Shown here: positions 52,701 through 59,113 of the stretch, piece after piece
Layout of the letters: the number at the start of each line of letters is the position of its first letter
Numbering within the stretch: the first letter of the stretch is position 1
From: Halobacillus halophilus
Lineage (GTDB): Bacteria; Bacillota; Bacilli; Bacillales; Halobacillaceae
NCBI RefSeq assembly: GCF_020171985.1
Contig: NZ_JAIVAL010000007.1
Span: 147,066 to 211,065 of the forward strand
DNA length: 64,000 bases
Reading direction: 5' to 3'
Program-made: the position numbers and the translations under genes
The notes under the pieces: model-generated
Told to the model about the DNA's origin: nothing
Seen by the model: the letters and a program-made list of their open reading frames with translations, nothing else
Databases searched by the model: none

Positions 52701-53012
52701 ACCCCGGCATTCTCGAAGCATGCTGGTGAATTAACCCACGGAGTTCAGCTGCATGTGCTGGACCGTGACGAGTTCAACCCTGTTGTAACAGGCGTTCACC
52801 TCGTGAAAACCATTCATGATATGTATCCGACGGACTTCCAGTTCCGCGAAGAAAACAGCTCCGGCATCTCTTTCTTCGATTACTTGATCGGTAACGGCTG
52901 GGTCCGTGAAGGAATTGAAAATGGCCAATCGGTTTCTAGCATGCAGAAGATTTGGGAGAAAGAACTAAAAGGCTTCAAAAAGATCAGAGAGCAATACCTC
53001 CTCTATAAATAA
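49707..53012 (+). CDS. nagZ: Secreted NagZ-NamZ fusion (GH3 glucosaminidase + GH171 muramidase)
   Basis: An 1101-residue secreted protein. Signal peptide 1-30; Ig-like (Big_2 type) domain about 38-120; GH3 N-acetylglucosaminidase domain about 130-520 with the NagZ motif KHFPGHGDT (near 327), catalytic His of the DSH dyad near 339 and nucleophile Asp near 424 (VITDALN); GH3 C-terminal domain to about 700; an acidic linker HNDEDEEENKDEQDG; then a DUF1343/GH171 NamZ domain (720-1101, GPEHGVRGSAQAGEY, MFDIQDVGTRFYTYI, LDRPNPIGG-type DSPNPIGGDKVQG, VSEGRGTTRPFE). In B. subtilis these are two genes (nagZ, namZ). The fusion should remove both GlcNAc and MurNAc from wall fragments. AAGGAGG lies 8 bases before the ATG. 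Confidence 0.92.
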   Translation: MRKMGKWMFIVTLTICMLLPSMFSNSTATASDEGNKSDLIILQNVPQSDVTVEGDSFDLSALNVYEDGYFKKVNEGLHWSSKNPRVAKVDQNGTVTFSGKPGRAWITVTNGDHKDRIAAHVKPKRDGGDTYISKNMVKEKGDRYDLVAHALENMTMEEKVGQMLMPDFRKWDGENVTKMLPEIEEQVKKYHLGGVILFRENVVTTEQTAELVSDYQTAAEKYGLLMTIDQEGGIVTRLQSGTDFPGNMALGATRSEEITQNVGQAIGEELSSLGINMNLAPVMDVNNNPDNPVIGVRSFGGNPELVAQMGVAYTKGLQETGVAATAKHFPGHGDTAVDSHLGLPEVPHDKERLKEVELYPFQKAMDAGIDAVMTAHVTFPKIDDTKVISKKDGTEIALPATLSKKVLTGLMREEMGYDGVVITDALNMNAIQDHFGPVDAVIRSIKAGTDIVLMPVGLEKVANGIYEAIDSGEIEMDTINKSVERILTLKLNHGIIKSENPTSIDEKIAAAEQVVGSEAHKQVEEKAAEQSITLVQNDNVLPLELDEDEEVVVVGNSFSEELAEQVKKHHENTTLIKSSSSALSDEQKEQVKNADQVIVGTYTYNVSTRSEDHPQMQLMHEVMNTTDGDVIGVGIRNPYDVMAYPEVDAFIAQYGFRAASFEATAETIFGANNPTGKLPVAIPSEDGGTLFPYGTGLSYGDHNDEDEEENKDEQDGSFQLGVEELLDEEKALIEGKKVGLITNPTGVDQELNSIVDILYNDEDVDLTALYGPEHGVRGSAQAGEYVDFYTDEQTGLPVYSLYGKTRKPTPEMLEDIDVLMFDIQDVGTRFYTYIYTMAYAMEAAEENDIPFIVLDSPNPIGGDKVQGPVLDTDYKSFVGNYPIPLRHGMTVGELAKLFNNEYDIGADLTVVEMDGYERSMDYNDTDMSFVAPSPNMPTVDTAYVYPGAALIEGTNVSEGRGTTRPFELIGAPYINSTELAAAMNKLDLPGVRFRAASFTPAFSKHAGELTHGVQLHVLDRDEFNPVVTGVHLVKTIHDMYPTDFQFREENSSGISFFDYLIGNGWVREGIENGQSVSSMQKIWEKELKGFKKIREQYLLYK

Positions 53013-53339
53013 AGAATAAAGGAATAAACTTCCACCTCAGGTCATCCATAATCTGGATGACCTGAGGTGGAAGTATTTTGTAATATTCGATATACTACTA
53101 GTTAGAATGTTTACTTTCAGGAAGCGGTATCTTTCGACGCACCCTTAAGAACTCCCTTCTCCTTCCTTTTCTCCACGACTTCAACTCTATCAATCTAAAT
53201 AAGTCATATGAACGGCTCCACTCTTCTCATTTATCTCCATTGAGAATCAAAATTCCAATATTCAAAAAATAATTGTTTAAATATTTAATACACAGGTAAA
53301 AGCCCATTACACTTTTTATTAATTTAAGGAGGACTATTT
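53013..53339. other. 325-bp intergenic region
   Basis: Besides the hairpin only AT-rich DNA and the AAGGAGG of the next small gene are visible. Confidence 0.5.
53028..53074. repeat. Perfect 21-bp inverted repeat after the fusion gene
   Basis: Arms 53028-53048 and 53054-53074 are exactly complementary around the 5-base loop TAATC. Half of it (TTCCACCTCAGGTCAT) is also found upstream of the gene. It may act as a terminator (weak TATTTTGT follows) or be a repeat unit. Confidence 0.85.
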
Positions 53340-53552
53340 CTGACTAATCACACATCCTATGAAAAACTGAACAATACTGAATTAGTCGGATTGTATTTCT
53401 CACTACTTTACAATATCTTCGACGGTCAGTTATCAAATGCCATGTTCCATGAAACAAAATTAATAGAGTCCATTGCGGATCGAAGAGGTTTTTTCCTATC
53501 TTACTTCAGGAAGAAGAATTCGCCTAATAAATTAATAGTCATTATCGAATAG
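53340..53552 (+). CDS. 70-aa protein starting at CTG
   Basis: AAGGAGG is followed 7 bases later by a CTG that opens a 70-codon frame (MTNHTSYEKLNNTELVGLYF, then SLLYNIFDGQLSNAMFHETK and more). The only ordinary start in frame is a TTG at codon 18, which has no ribosome site. The product has two possible amphipathic helices and a basic C-terminal half (DRRGFFLSYFRKKNSPNKL). Unknown family. The position of CTG exactly where an initiator belongs argues for real CTG initiation. Confidence 0.6.
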   Translation: MTNHTSYEKLNNTELVGLYFSLLYNIFDGQLSNAMFHETKLIESIADRRGFFLSYFRKKNSPNKLIVIIE

Positions 53553-53703
53553 AAAGCGTCCCTGGCTGATTAAAATAATAAACTTTGAACACCCCCTCCA
53601 CTTTGGCCCCAAACATACTACAGATTAAATGACCAAAAGTCAGGGTATTAAGGATAAAGCACCTGGATCTCATCGAAGTATTTTATAAGATAGGAGAAAA
53701 TGA

Positions 53704-55074
53704 ATGAAAAAACCAGACATCAGCAGATATTTTTCTATGACAAAAAGAGAACGGAGGAATGAGCTGAACCAGACCTTATGGCTGATGCCTATTCGTTACA
53801 TCGGTGTAGCCATTGTACTATCATGTATCAGCGCATTCCTGGATCTTTACCTGGAGATTGATACATATATACCGGATTCAATCACGTTTGAAGGAACCAC
53901 AGCCCGATTACTGATCACTACGTTAATTGGCGGAGTGCTGACTCTTAGTGCCTTCACAATTAACTCCTTGCTGGTCGCTCTTACCACGTTAAGCGGCCAA
54001 TTTTCCTCACGTATGGTGTTAAATTTCATCAGTGAACCCCCCACGCAGCACGTTCTTGGAATATTTAACGGAAGCTTCATTTACGTATTGTTAAATATTT
54101 TGTTTTTAAGTAACAGCAGCAAGGAAACCTATTTCGTTATTCCTGTGCTATCCGTATTCATTACATTTGCCGCTGCAGTGACGTTTATTTACTTTGTTAA
54201 CCATACGTCTACCTGGTTGCAGGTGCATAATATAACGTCCAATATGAAAAATACGACCAAGAATACGTTAAGAGAATCCCTCCTGAAAGAAACAGAACCC
54301 TATCGAGTCCGTGATGAACAATTCATAGATAGAATCACTAATAATAGTGAGGCCACAACGATTATGTCAAAGGACTCTGGACATATACAATCGGCTGATT
54401 TCAAAAAGATAATCGATCAGGCTAAGGCAGACGATGTTGTTATTGAATTAAGAGCTTCCATAGGTGAATTCATTCTCGATAACACCCCGCTATTTGATTA
54501 CTGGCAAGGCAGTGGTCCAGTTGATGAATCCAAATATAATAAGCTTGTGCGTGTGGATGCGAAAAAGACAGAAATTCAGGATTTAGAGTTCGGGCTTGAG
54601 AAACTGGTGGAAGTCGCTGTTAAAGCCATTGGGAATAATGATCCGTTAACCGTTAATAATACGTTGTACCAAATAACGGATCTTTTAAAAGAAATAGGAA
54701 ATGCCACTTCTTTTTCTCCTTTTCTCGTGGATGATGAAAACCACGTCAGACTGAAATTAAAATACGATGGCTTTGACTACTTTTTATTTAAGAGCTTTGG
54801 TTACATTCGGGAATATGCCGGTAAGAACTCCACCGTTATTATCACCATATTTGAAATGCTGAGCCTCTTAGCCCAGTCAATGGATTCCAAAGTCCACGAT
54901 GAAATATGGAAATTTGCTGAGCAAACGATAAAAGGCTATCAGCAGTTTACTCTTTACGAGGTAGATTGCTATTATATCGTCAGAAATTTAGAGGAGGTCG
55001 CTCTTCACACGAACCACTCGGATGGGTATGAGGAGCTGAAAGATATATTACCAAAAAGGATATATACCTGTTGA
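53704..55074 (+). CDS. DUF2254 family membrane protein
   Basis: A 456-residue membrane protein of the DUF2254 family. Four helices are found near residues 27-48, 68-95, 118-136 and 140-160, ending in NHTSTWLQVHNITSNM, after which a large cytoplasmic domain (165-456) follows. TLSAFTINSLLVALTTLSGQFSSRMVLNF near 75-103 is the strongest family signature. DUF2254 proteins have no assigned biochemical role. AGGAGAAAATGA at the start and a good terminator suggest a monocistronic unit. It lies next to the CTG-start gene on the same strand. Confidence 0.88.
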   Translation: MKKPDISRYFSMTKRERRNELNQTLWLMPIRYIGVAIVLSCISAFLDLYLEIDTYIPDSITFEGTTARLLITTLIGGVLTLSAFTINSLLVALTTLSGQFSSRMVLNFISEPPTQHVLGIFNGSFIYVLLNILFLSNSSKETYFVIPVLSVFITFAAAVTFIYFVNHTSTWLQVHNITSNMKNTTKNTLRESLLKETEPYRVRDEQFIDRITNNSEATTIMSKDSGHIQSADFKKIIDQAKADDVVIELRASIGEFILDNTPLFDYWQGSGPVDESKYNKLVRVDAKKTEIQDLEFGLEKLVEVAVKAIGNNDPLTVNNTLYQITDLLKEIGNATSFSPFLVDDENHVRLKLKYDGFDYFLFKSFGYIREYAGKNSTVIITIFEMLSLLAQSMDSKVHDEIWKFAEQTIKGYQQFTLYEVDCYYIVRNLEEVALHTNHSDGYEELKDILPKRIYTC

Positions 55075-55106
55075 CAGGGAATGAAAAGCTAACTAAGTAT
55101 GCACTG

Positions 55107-55146
55107 CAAAGCCCGTCCTCTACAATAAGGACGGGCCTTTTTAATT
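55107..55146 (+). terminator. Terminator of the DUF2254 gene
   Basis: AAAGCCCGTCC/GGACGGGCCTTTTT stem and T-run. Confidence 0.9.
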
Positions 55147-55278
55147 CTTGGACCAACTAATGATTTTACCCGTAGTTTTATATACTGCTGTCTGATACTC
55201 AAATAGGCATAAGCTTCCTGAAAAAATATGAAACTTTGAATTTAGTTTTTTAATTAACTAGGCACGTAATGATCATTT

Positions 55279-56214
55279 TTAAAAGGATAAATAGGCAGCC
55301 ATGTGTTCGGTTAAGGGAATGTCAGTCAATAACTCTATAAAGAGAAACTGGCCGCTCGGATTGACTTCCAGAAATACATACTCTCCTTCAGGAGTAAGAC
55401 GAAAATCAAATGCGCCATAGTGAATTCCAAGTTTTTCCATAACTTTTCGAATTGACTGACTTGTTTCTTTATCAAGCAAGTGAGGCCTAAAAGGAACAGA
55501 ATGGTCAAATCGCCAGTCCAGCTGTGACGAACCCGATTGGGAATCGATTTCAGCAGCATAGAGGTCATGACCAATAGCTGTCACCCGAATATCCATGGAA
55601 GCTTCGATTCGTTCTTGAAAAATAGCTGGACACTGAGTAAGAGAATCAAGGCGGTTAAGGTCGGAAGGTAATAATTCTTTAGTGGCTGTGATTGGACGAG
55701 AGGCCCCGCCAATCCTTTTGTAAACAAGAGGGTGTCCTTTTTCAGCTAATGACCTTACGGCTGAAGGATCATTGGTCATCAGTGTATTCGGTATGCGTAA
55801 GCCAGCTTCTCTTGCAGCAGTGAGTTGAAATCCTTTACGATTAGCCATTCGATTAGCGTATGGTCGATTTACCCATTTCACTCCGGGTACGAATGCTTCA
55901 AAGCTATCGAGAAAATGTTCCCATTCACCGTGTACAAAATTCCTTGTGTCTTCATCAAGTTCACTGTTATCCTGCGGGGATTTCGGACGTCTCCACCAAA
56001 TCGTTTTCACTTCAGATAATTCAACAGGGTGTCCGGAGGAAGAAATAATTTTGGCATTCGGCTGCTGTTCAATGGACATGGACATGTGACAGGATTCCGT
56101 GAGGTCTGTAAAATCAACCCACTCCACTTTTTCTCCGCGTTTTTTCAAAGCTTCGGATACGGCTGCTGCATGAAAATCTCTTTTGTCAGCAACGATTAAA
56201 ATGGTTTGATTCAT
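55279..56214 (-). CDS. MvdC/MvdD-type ATP-grasp ligase
   Basis: A 311-residue ATP-grasp enzyme resembling the ligases that close omega-ester/amide rings in graspetides (microviridin-type peptides). The pre-ATP-grasp part (1-120) has a TIWWRRPKSP motif near 86-95; KWVNRPYANRMANRKGFQLT near 125-144 and RIPNTLMTNDP near 152-162 are conserved in the family; FQERIEASMDIRVTAIG near 210-226 and FLEVNPSGQ near 289-297 (Glu/Asn metal ligands) mark the catalytic core. It sits 3' of two small genes and so is probably the modifying enzyme of a short cluster. Its substrate is inferred. Confidence 0.82.
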   Translation of the reverse strand: MNQTILIVADKRDFHAAAVSEALKKRGEKVEWVDFTDLTESCHMSMSIEQQPNAKIISSSGHPVELSEVKTIWWRRPKSPQDNSELDEDTRNFVHGEWEHFLDSFEAFVPGVKWVNRPYANRMANRKGFQLTAAREAGLRIPNTLMTNDPSAVRSLAEKGHPLVYKRIGGASRPITATKELLPSDLNRLDSLTQCPAIFQERIEASMDIRVTAIGHDLYAAEIDSQSGSSQLDWRFDHSVPFRPHLLDKETSQSIRKVMEKLGIHYGAFDFRLTPEGEYVFLEVNPSGQFLFIELLTDIPLTEHMAAYLSF

Positions 56215-56226
56215 TCCATTAATCCC

Positions 56227-56577
56227 CTAATCCGTATCACAAAAGCCGTCGTTTAGCACAAGTGTTTTCGAAACCGTCTGCATGACTTGGCCGACCGGAT
56301 TAAGACGGGGATCATCCGCTAAATCCTCCGGAACCCAGCCTATCCTTCTCGAAAACATTCGCTCCAGTTCAGCCACCTGACTTTCGCCAATGTACGTTTG
56401 TTCACTCACAGGCAGAGGGGCTCCTCCAAGGCTGAAGATCTTATCCATATTCTGCTTAACCTCAGAACCTCCCAGTCCACCCGGCACTTTTTTAATCGTC
56501 CAGGGACGCAGTTCATAAATGGTTGCGTTTTCTTTAATACCTACATGAACTGGTTTCCCAAACTTCGTAAAATTCAT
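56227..56577 (-). CDS. 116-aa protein of the ATP-grasp cluster (precursor candidate)
   Basis: A 116-residue soluble protein beginning MNFTKFGKPVHVGIKENATI. Residues 20-30 carry Pro-Trp (LRPWTIKKVPGGLGG), and the acidic end has Thr/Ser and Asp residues (QTVSKTLVLNDGFCDTD). A C-terminal core rich in Thr/Ser and Asp/Glu is what ATP-grasp ring-forming ligases modify, so this could be the substrate peptide with a long leader, or an accessory factor. It has no signal peptide. It starts 18 bases after the 54-aa gene and ends 12 bases before the ATP-grasp gene, so the three are one operon. Confidence 0.65.
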   Translation of the reverse strand: MNFTKFGKPVHVGIKENATIYELRPWTIKKVPGGLGGSEVKQNMDKIFSLGGAPLPVSEQTYIGESQVAELERMFSRRIGWVPEDLADDPRLNPVGQVMQTVSKTLVLNDGFCDTD

Positions 56578-56595
56578 CGGTGGATTATTCCATTC

Positions 56596-56760
56596 TTACA
56601 TAAAGGTCACGTCTGTCTTTGGAATGATCCAAGTTCCCTGCCTGTCCGCCACGTAAATGGACTCTTCATTTTCATCTGTTAAAAAACCTGCAAAATCTAC
56701 GGCATCTTTTCTTCTTAATGAGGCGGCAGTCCAGTTTTTTACTTGCTTTAAATTAGCCAT
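56596..56760 (-). CDS. 54-aa small protein of the ATP-grasp cluster
   Basis: A 54-codon gene starting MANLKQVKNWTAASLRRKDA, with AAGGAGG 11 bases before its ATG at 56760. The second half contains many Thr, Ser, Asp and Glu residues (FLTDENEESIYVADRQGTWI then IPKTDVTFM), suitable as ring-forming side chains. It is a second candidate precursor peptide or a small partner protein. It overlaps nothing and is followed 18 bases later by the 116-aa gene. Unknown family. Confidence 0.6.
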   Translation of the reverse strand: MANLKQVKNWTAASLRRKDAVDFAGFLTDENEESIYVADRQGTWIIPKTDVTFM

Positions 56761-56766
56761 TATCTC

Positions 56767-56817
56767 TTATGCCTCCTTATTTATTAAATCTACTAATGGT
56801 TCAGCTTCGATTGGTAT
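56767..56817 (-). CDS. 16-codon leader frame starting with ATA
   Basis: A very good ribosome site (AAAAGGAGG) is followed 6 bases later by ATA CCA ATC GAA, opening a 16-codon frame (MPIEAEPLVDLINKEA) that stops just before the ribosome site and ATG of the 54-aa gene. An alternative GTG (7 codons) overlaps the ribosome site. It may be a leader peptide or first gene of the cluster with a non-standard initiator, or a lost N-terminus. Confidence 0.35.
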   Translation of the reverse strand: MPIEAEPLVDLINKEA

Positions 56818-57235
56818 TATTCACCTCCTTTTATTAAATTCTAGCACATTTTGGCATATAATGTTTAAATATTCTGAATATTTAAGTTTAGAATAGACTA
56901 TCCATTTCAATGTGAATAGATCCTTCCAGGCCAATTAATTCGAAAAGCATGATCGCCCATAACCTCCACTATACACCGTGCTTTTAAATTTTTTCTGTTC
57001 ATAGATAAACCAGGAACATCTAATCATCTTGAGGTGGACAGTAAACTTCCACCTCACTCTTTCGATAGTACCAAAGCATTCGGTAGAATGTCGGCGTGTT
57101 CAAAAGAGAACGCGGGTTTCTATTGGTTATGAAAAGGAAATAGCACGAAAGTCACTTAAACATTCGGACCAAGTGCGGAGAATCAGTCCACTAATTTCTC
57201 TGGAAATGAGCGGAAGATATGAACCAATTGAAATA
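56818..57235. other. 420-bp gene-free stretch before the ATP-grasp cluster
   Basis: AT-rich promoter side at 56840-56900; an inverted repeat GAGGTGG/CCACCTC at 57031-57055 related to the hairpin at 53.05 kb. A 69-codon plus-strand frame (57029-57238) has neither ribosome site nor promoter. Confidence 0.5.
56838..56846 (-). promoter_or_regulatory. Extended -10 promoter of the ATP-grasp cluster
   Basis: TGC-TAGAAT on the minus strand just before the first ribosome site; no good -35 is seen, so this looks like an extended -10 or activator-dependent promoter. Confidence 0.4.
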
Positions 57236-57274
57236 TAAAAAACACGGTCTCCATTGAATTAGAAACCGTGTCTT
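57236..57274 (-). terminator. Terminator of the DUF1456 gene
   Basis: ACACGGT/ACCGTGT stem followed by TTTTTTA on the minus strand. Confidence 0.75.
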
Positions 57275-57324
57275 CAACGATATTAATGAGTTAATTATTA
57301 AATACTCTATTGCCGCACTTAAGA

Positions 57325-57828
57325 CTAACCTCTATATCTAATCGTCAATCCCTGCAGGAAATTCCGCGCATACTGATCACCGAACTGACGATAATTCTTA
57401 TGCCCCTCTTTTCTAAGCAGCGCACTGACTTCCCCTTTCGTAATCTTCACATTCACTTCATCGAGAATATCGATAATATCCTCGGCCGTTAATTTCAGTG
57501 CTATTTTCACTTTTTTCAGCATGACGTTATTCACACTGGACTGATTCTTAATCGAACGATCCGGCTTATTCGACTGACCGGGTTTTGGCTCCTGGGGGCC
57601 ACGTTTAAAGGTGATTAAGCCATTCAGGAAGGACTCCAGCATACTATTGGTGCATTTAATGTGATCTTCATTTTCTTCTTCCTCGTCTGCATCCTCTGAT
57701 TTGGTAAGAACCTTACGCACTTCTTCAATGGTAAGATCCTCTCCGCCCAGTTTAAAGATTTCTGCCATATCCTGATCTTTAATATCAAGAGCATACCTTA
57801 ATCGGATGACGATATCGTTATTATCCAT
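57325..57828 (-). CDS. DUF1456 family protein (YehS-like)
   Basis: A 167-residue soluble protein made of two copies of the DUF1456 helical repeat: residues 1-80 (NNDIVIRLRYALDIKDQDMA then EIFKLGGEDLTIEEV) and 95-160 (NNVMLKKVKIALKLTAEDII, DILDEVNVKITKGEVSALLR). E. coli YehS is a homologue. Both repeats share N-[DN]-x2-[IL]-x2-[IL]RxAL. Function unknown for the family. The linker (80-100) is Pro/Lys/Gln rich. TTGGAGG lies before the ATG, and a terminator follows. Confidence 0.92.
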   Translation of the reverse strand: MDNNDIVIRLRYALDIKDQDMAEIFKLGGEDLTIEEVRKVLTKSEDADEEEENEDHIKCTNSMLESFLNGLITFKRGPQEPKPGQSNKPDRSIKNQSSVNNVMLKKVKIALKLTAEDIIDILDEVNVKITKGEVSALLRKEGHKNYRQFGDQYARNFLQGLTIRYRG

Positions 57829-58181
57829 ATAAAAACCTCCAAATACGATCGCCTTATCACACCTTTTTATTCATTAAGGAAGCTTTAACTACAAAGGTGG
57901 AAGAGGCGCTTTACGTTTTATTGTTCTGTTTTCCGGACGATATGGTAGAGCAGCCTGTTTGTTTATACAAAATCGCACTGTGGATTATTTTGCTTAAACT
58001 TTACTATGCGCAGGACTCATCTCTCCCATACCAAAAGCACCTATCATGATAACAGAAGATAGGTGCTTTTGCTTTAGAAATACTATGAAATGATCTTTGC
58101 ACGATTCCATCGTGTGCAGGTTGGATCATAATTGTTTAATCATTCCCGGCTCAAGAAGCGGAAGGCAACAAATAGAACCGT
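57829..58181. other. 350-bp intergenic region
   Basis: Only a stable hairpin (58033-58070) and a 51-codon plus-strand frame without a separate ribosome site are visible; no gene is called. Confidence 0.45.
58033..58070 (-). terminator. Terminator-like hairpin after the 50-aa gene
   Basis: AAAAGCACCTATC/GATAGGTGCTTTT stem (13 bp) with TTTTGG on the minus strand, 110 bases 3' of the small gene. Confidence 0.5.
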
Positions 58182-58334
58182 TTAGCACCAGCCTAAATCA
58201 CAGTCCTTCACATAACCTTCTTCCTGTTCCGATCTATTCTTGCCACTCTTCGGAGGTAAAGAATGAATGGTAGTTCTACTTTGTATAGGGGTATTACTTT
58301 TTTTCGTAAATTTGGATAAAATCCACTTGAACAT
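58182..58334 (-). CDS. 50-aa basic peptide ending in CDLGWC
   Basis: A 50-codon gene with AAAGAGGTG 5-6 bases before its ATG. It begins with a basic, aromatic stretch (MFKWILSKFTKKSNTPIQSR), a polar middle (SGKNRSEQEEG) and finishes YVKDCDLGWC, with two cysteines four residues apart (C45 and C50). The overall pattern resembles small peptide precursors or signalling peptides rather than housekeeping proteins. Family unknown. It is followed by a hairpin and lies 180 bases upstream of the divergent MarR gene. Confidence 0.5.
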   Translation of the reverse strand: MFKWILSKFTKKSNTPIQSRTTIHSLPPKSGKNRSEQEEGYVKDCDLGWC

Positions 58335-58513
58335 AGGAACACCTCTTTAAGCGTATTTTATCTCCCTCTTTCGAAGATGACTTCAAATGTAACATCTCTG
58401 CACCCTGTTATCCACTTAGATGCTCCAGCCCTTTTAGCTTGCTTACCATCAGGAAACCTCCAGCTTTCCCAAACTGAAATAGCATCTTTTCTATAAAACG
58501 TGTGCGCATCAAA

Positions 58514-58945
58514 TTAAGGGTTGAGCTTTTCATTAACTGTATCATTATATTTTTTCAAAAGCTCTCCGAATCTCTTTTTGTCTTCGTCCGACCAGTCCTC
58601 CAATATACTGGAAAGCCGATCAAACCGCTTCTGTTTATTCTCTTCCAATTCATGAGATCCTACATCCGTAATTTGATAATAATAGGCTCTGCGATCATCC
58701 GGATTCGGAATCTTCTCCACGTACTTCTTATTTACAAGCACGGAGGCCTGCCGGCTTACCGTTGAGATATCCAAATGTAAATCCTGAGCCAGCGTTTTCA
58801 CACCCGCGGGTCCGTAGGTCGACAACTGACGCAGAAGAATATAAGCGGAGCGGTCTAAATTGCTGTACGTCTTCTCGGTCAGGACGATCCGACGAATGAA
58901 ATCCGTGACCTGGCGCTCGATTAAGTCCAAAGACTCGTCACTCAT
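58514..58945 (-). CDS. MarR family regulator
   Basis: A 143-residue winged-helix regulator. HTH near residues 50-80 (GPAGVKTLAQDLHLDISTVS then RQASVLVNKKYVEKI) and the wing DDRRAYYYQITDVG near 83-96. It lies divergent to an MFS gene, with two perfect palindromes in between, so it most likely represses that transporter and itself; ligand unknown. The ATG follows TGTAAGGA. MarR-MFS pairs usually confer drug or organic-acid resistance. Confidence 0.94.
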   Translation of the reverse strand: MSDESLDLIERQVTDFIRRIVLTEKTYSNLDRSAYILLRQLSTYGPAGVKTLAQDLHLDISTVSRQASVLVNKKYVEKIPNPDDRRAYYYQITDVGSHELEENKQKRFDRLSSILEDWSDEDKKRFGELLKKYNDTVNEKLNP

Positions 58946-59000
58946 TCCTTACACCTCAAATCCAAAGATTATCTTTTGATGATACCATCAAATCTCGATA

Positions 59001-59055
59001 TTGACACTTCTTCCAATTTAATTGTAATATACAACTATATATTTGTATTATACAA
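59001..59055 (+). promoter_or_regulatory. MFS promoter with two MarR operators
   Basis: TTGACA-N18-TAATAT (59001-59030) overlaps the palindrome TTGTAATATACAA (59022-59034); a second palindrome TTGTATTATACAA lies at 59043-59055. Their centres are 21 bases (two helical turns) apart. Confidence 0.75.
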
Positions 59056-59113
59056 CTATATGGATGGATGAAGTTTATACTTCCTCCTCCCTACAGGAAA
59101 GGAGTTTTTAATT

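Noticed and set aside
57029..57238. 69-codon plus-strand frame
   Set aside because: No ribosome site; ends in the terminator of the convergent gene; composition not convincing.
57898..58055. 51-codon plus-strand frame (MEEALYVLLFCFPDD...)
   Set aside because: GTG lies inside its own purine stretch, no separate ribosome site; likely chance.
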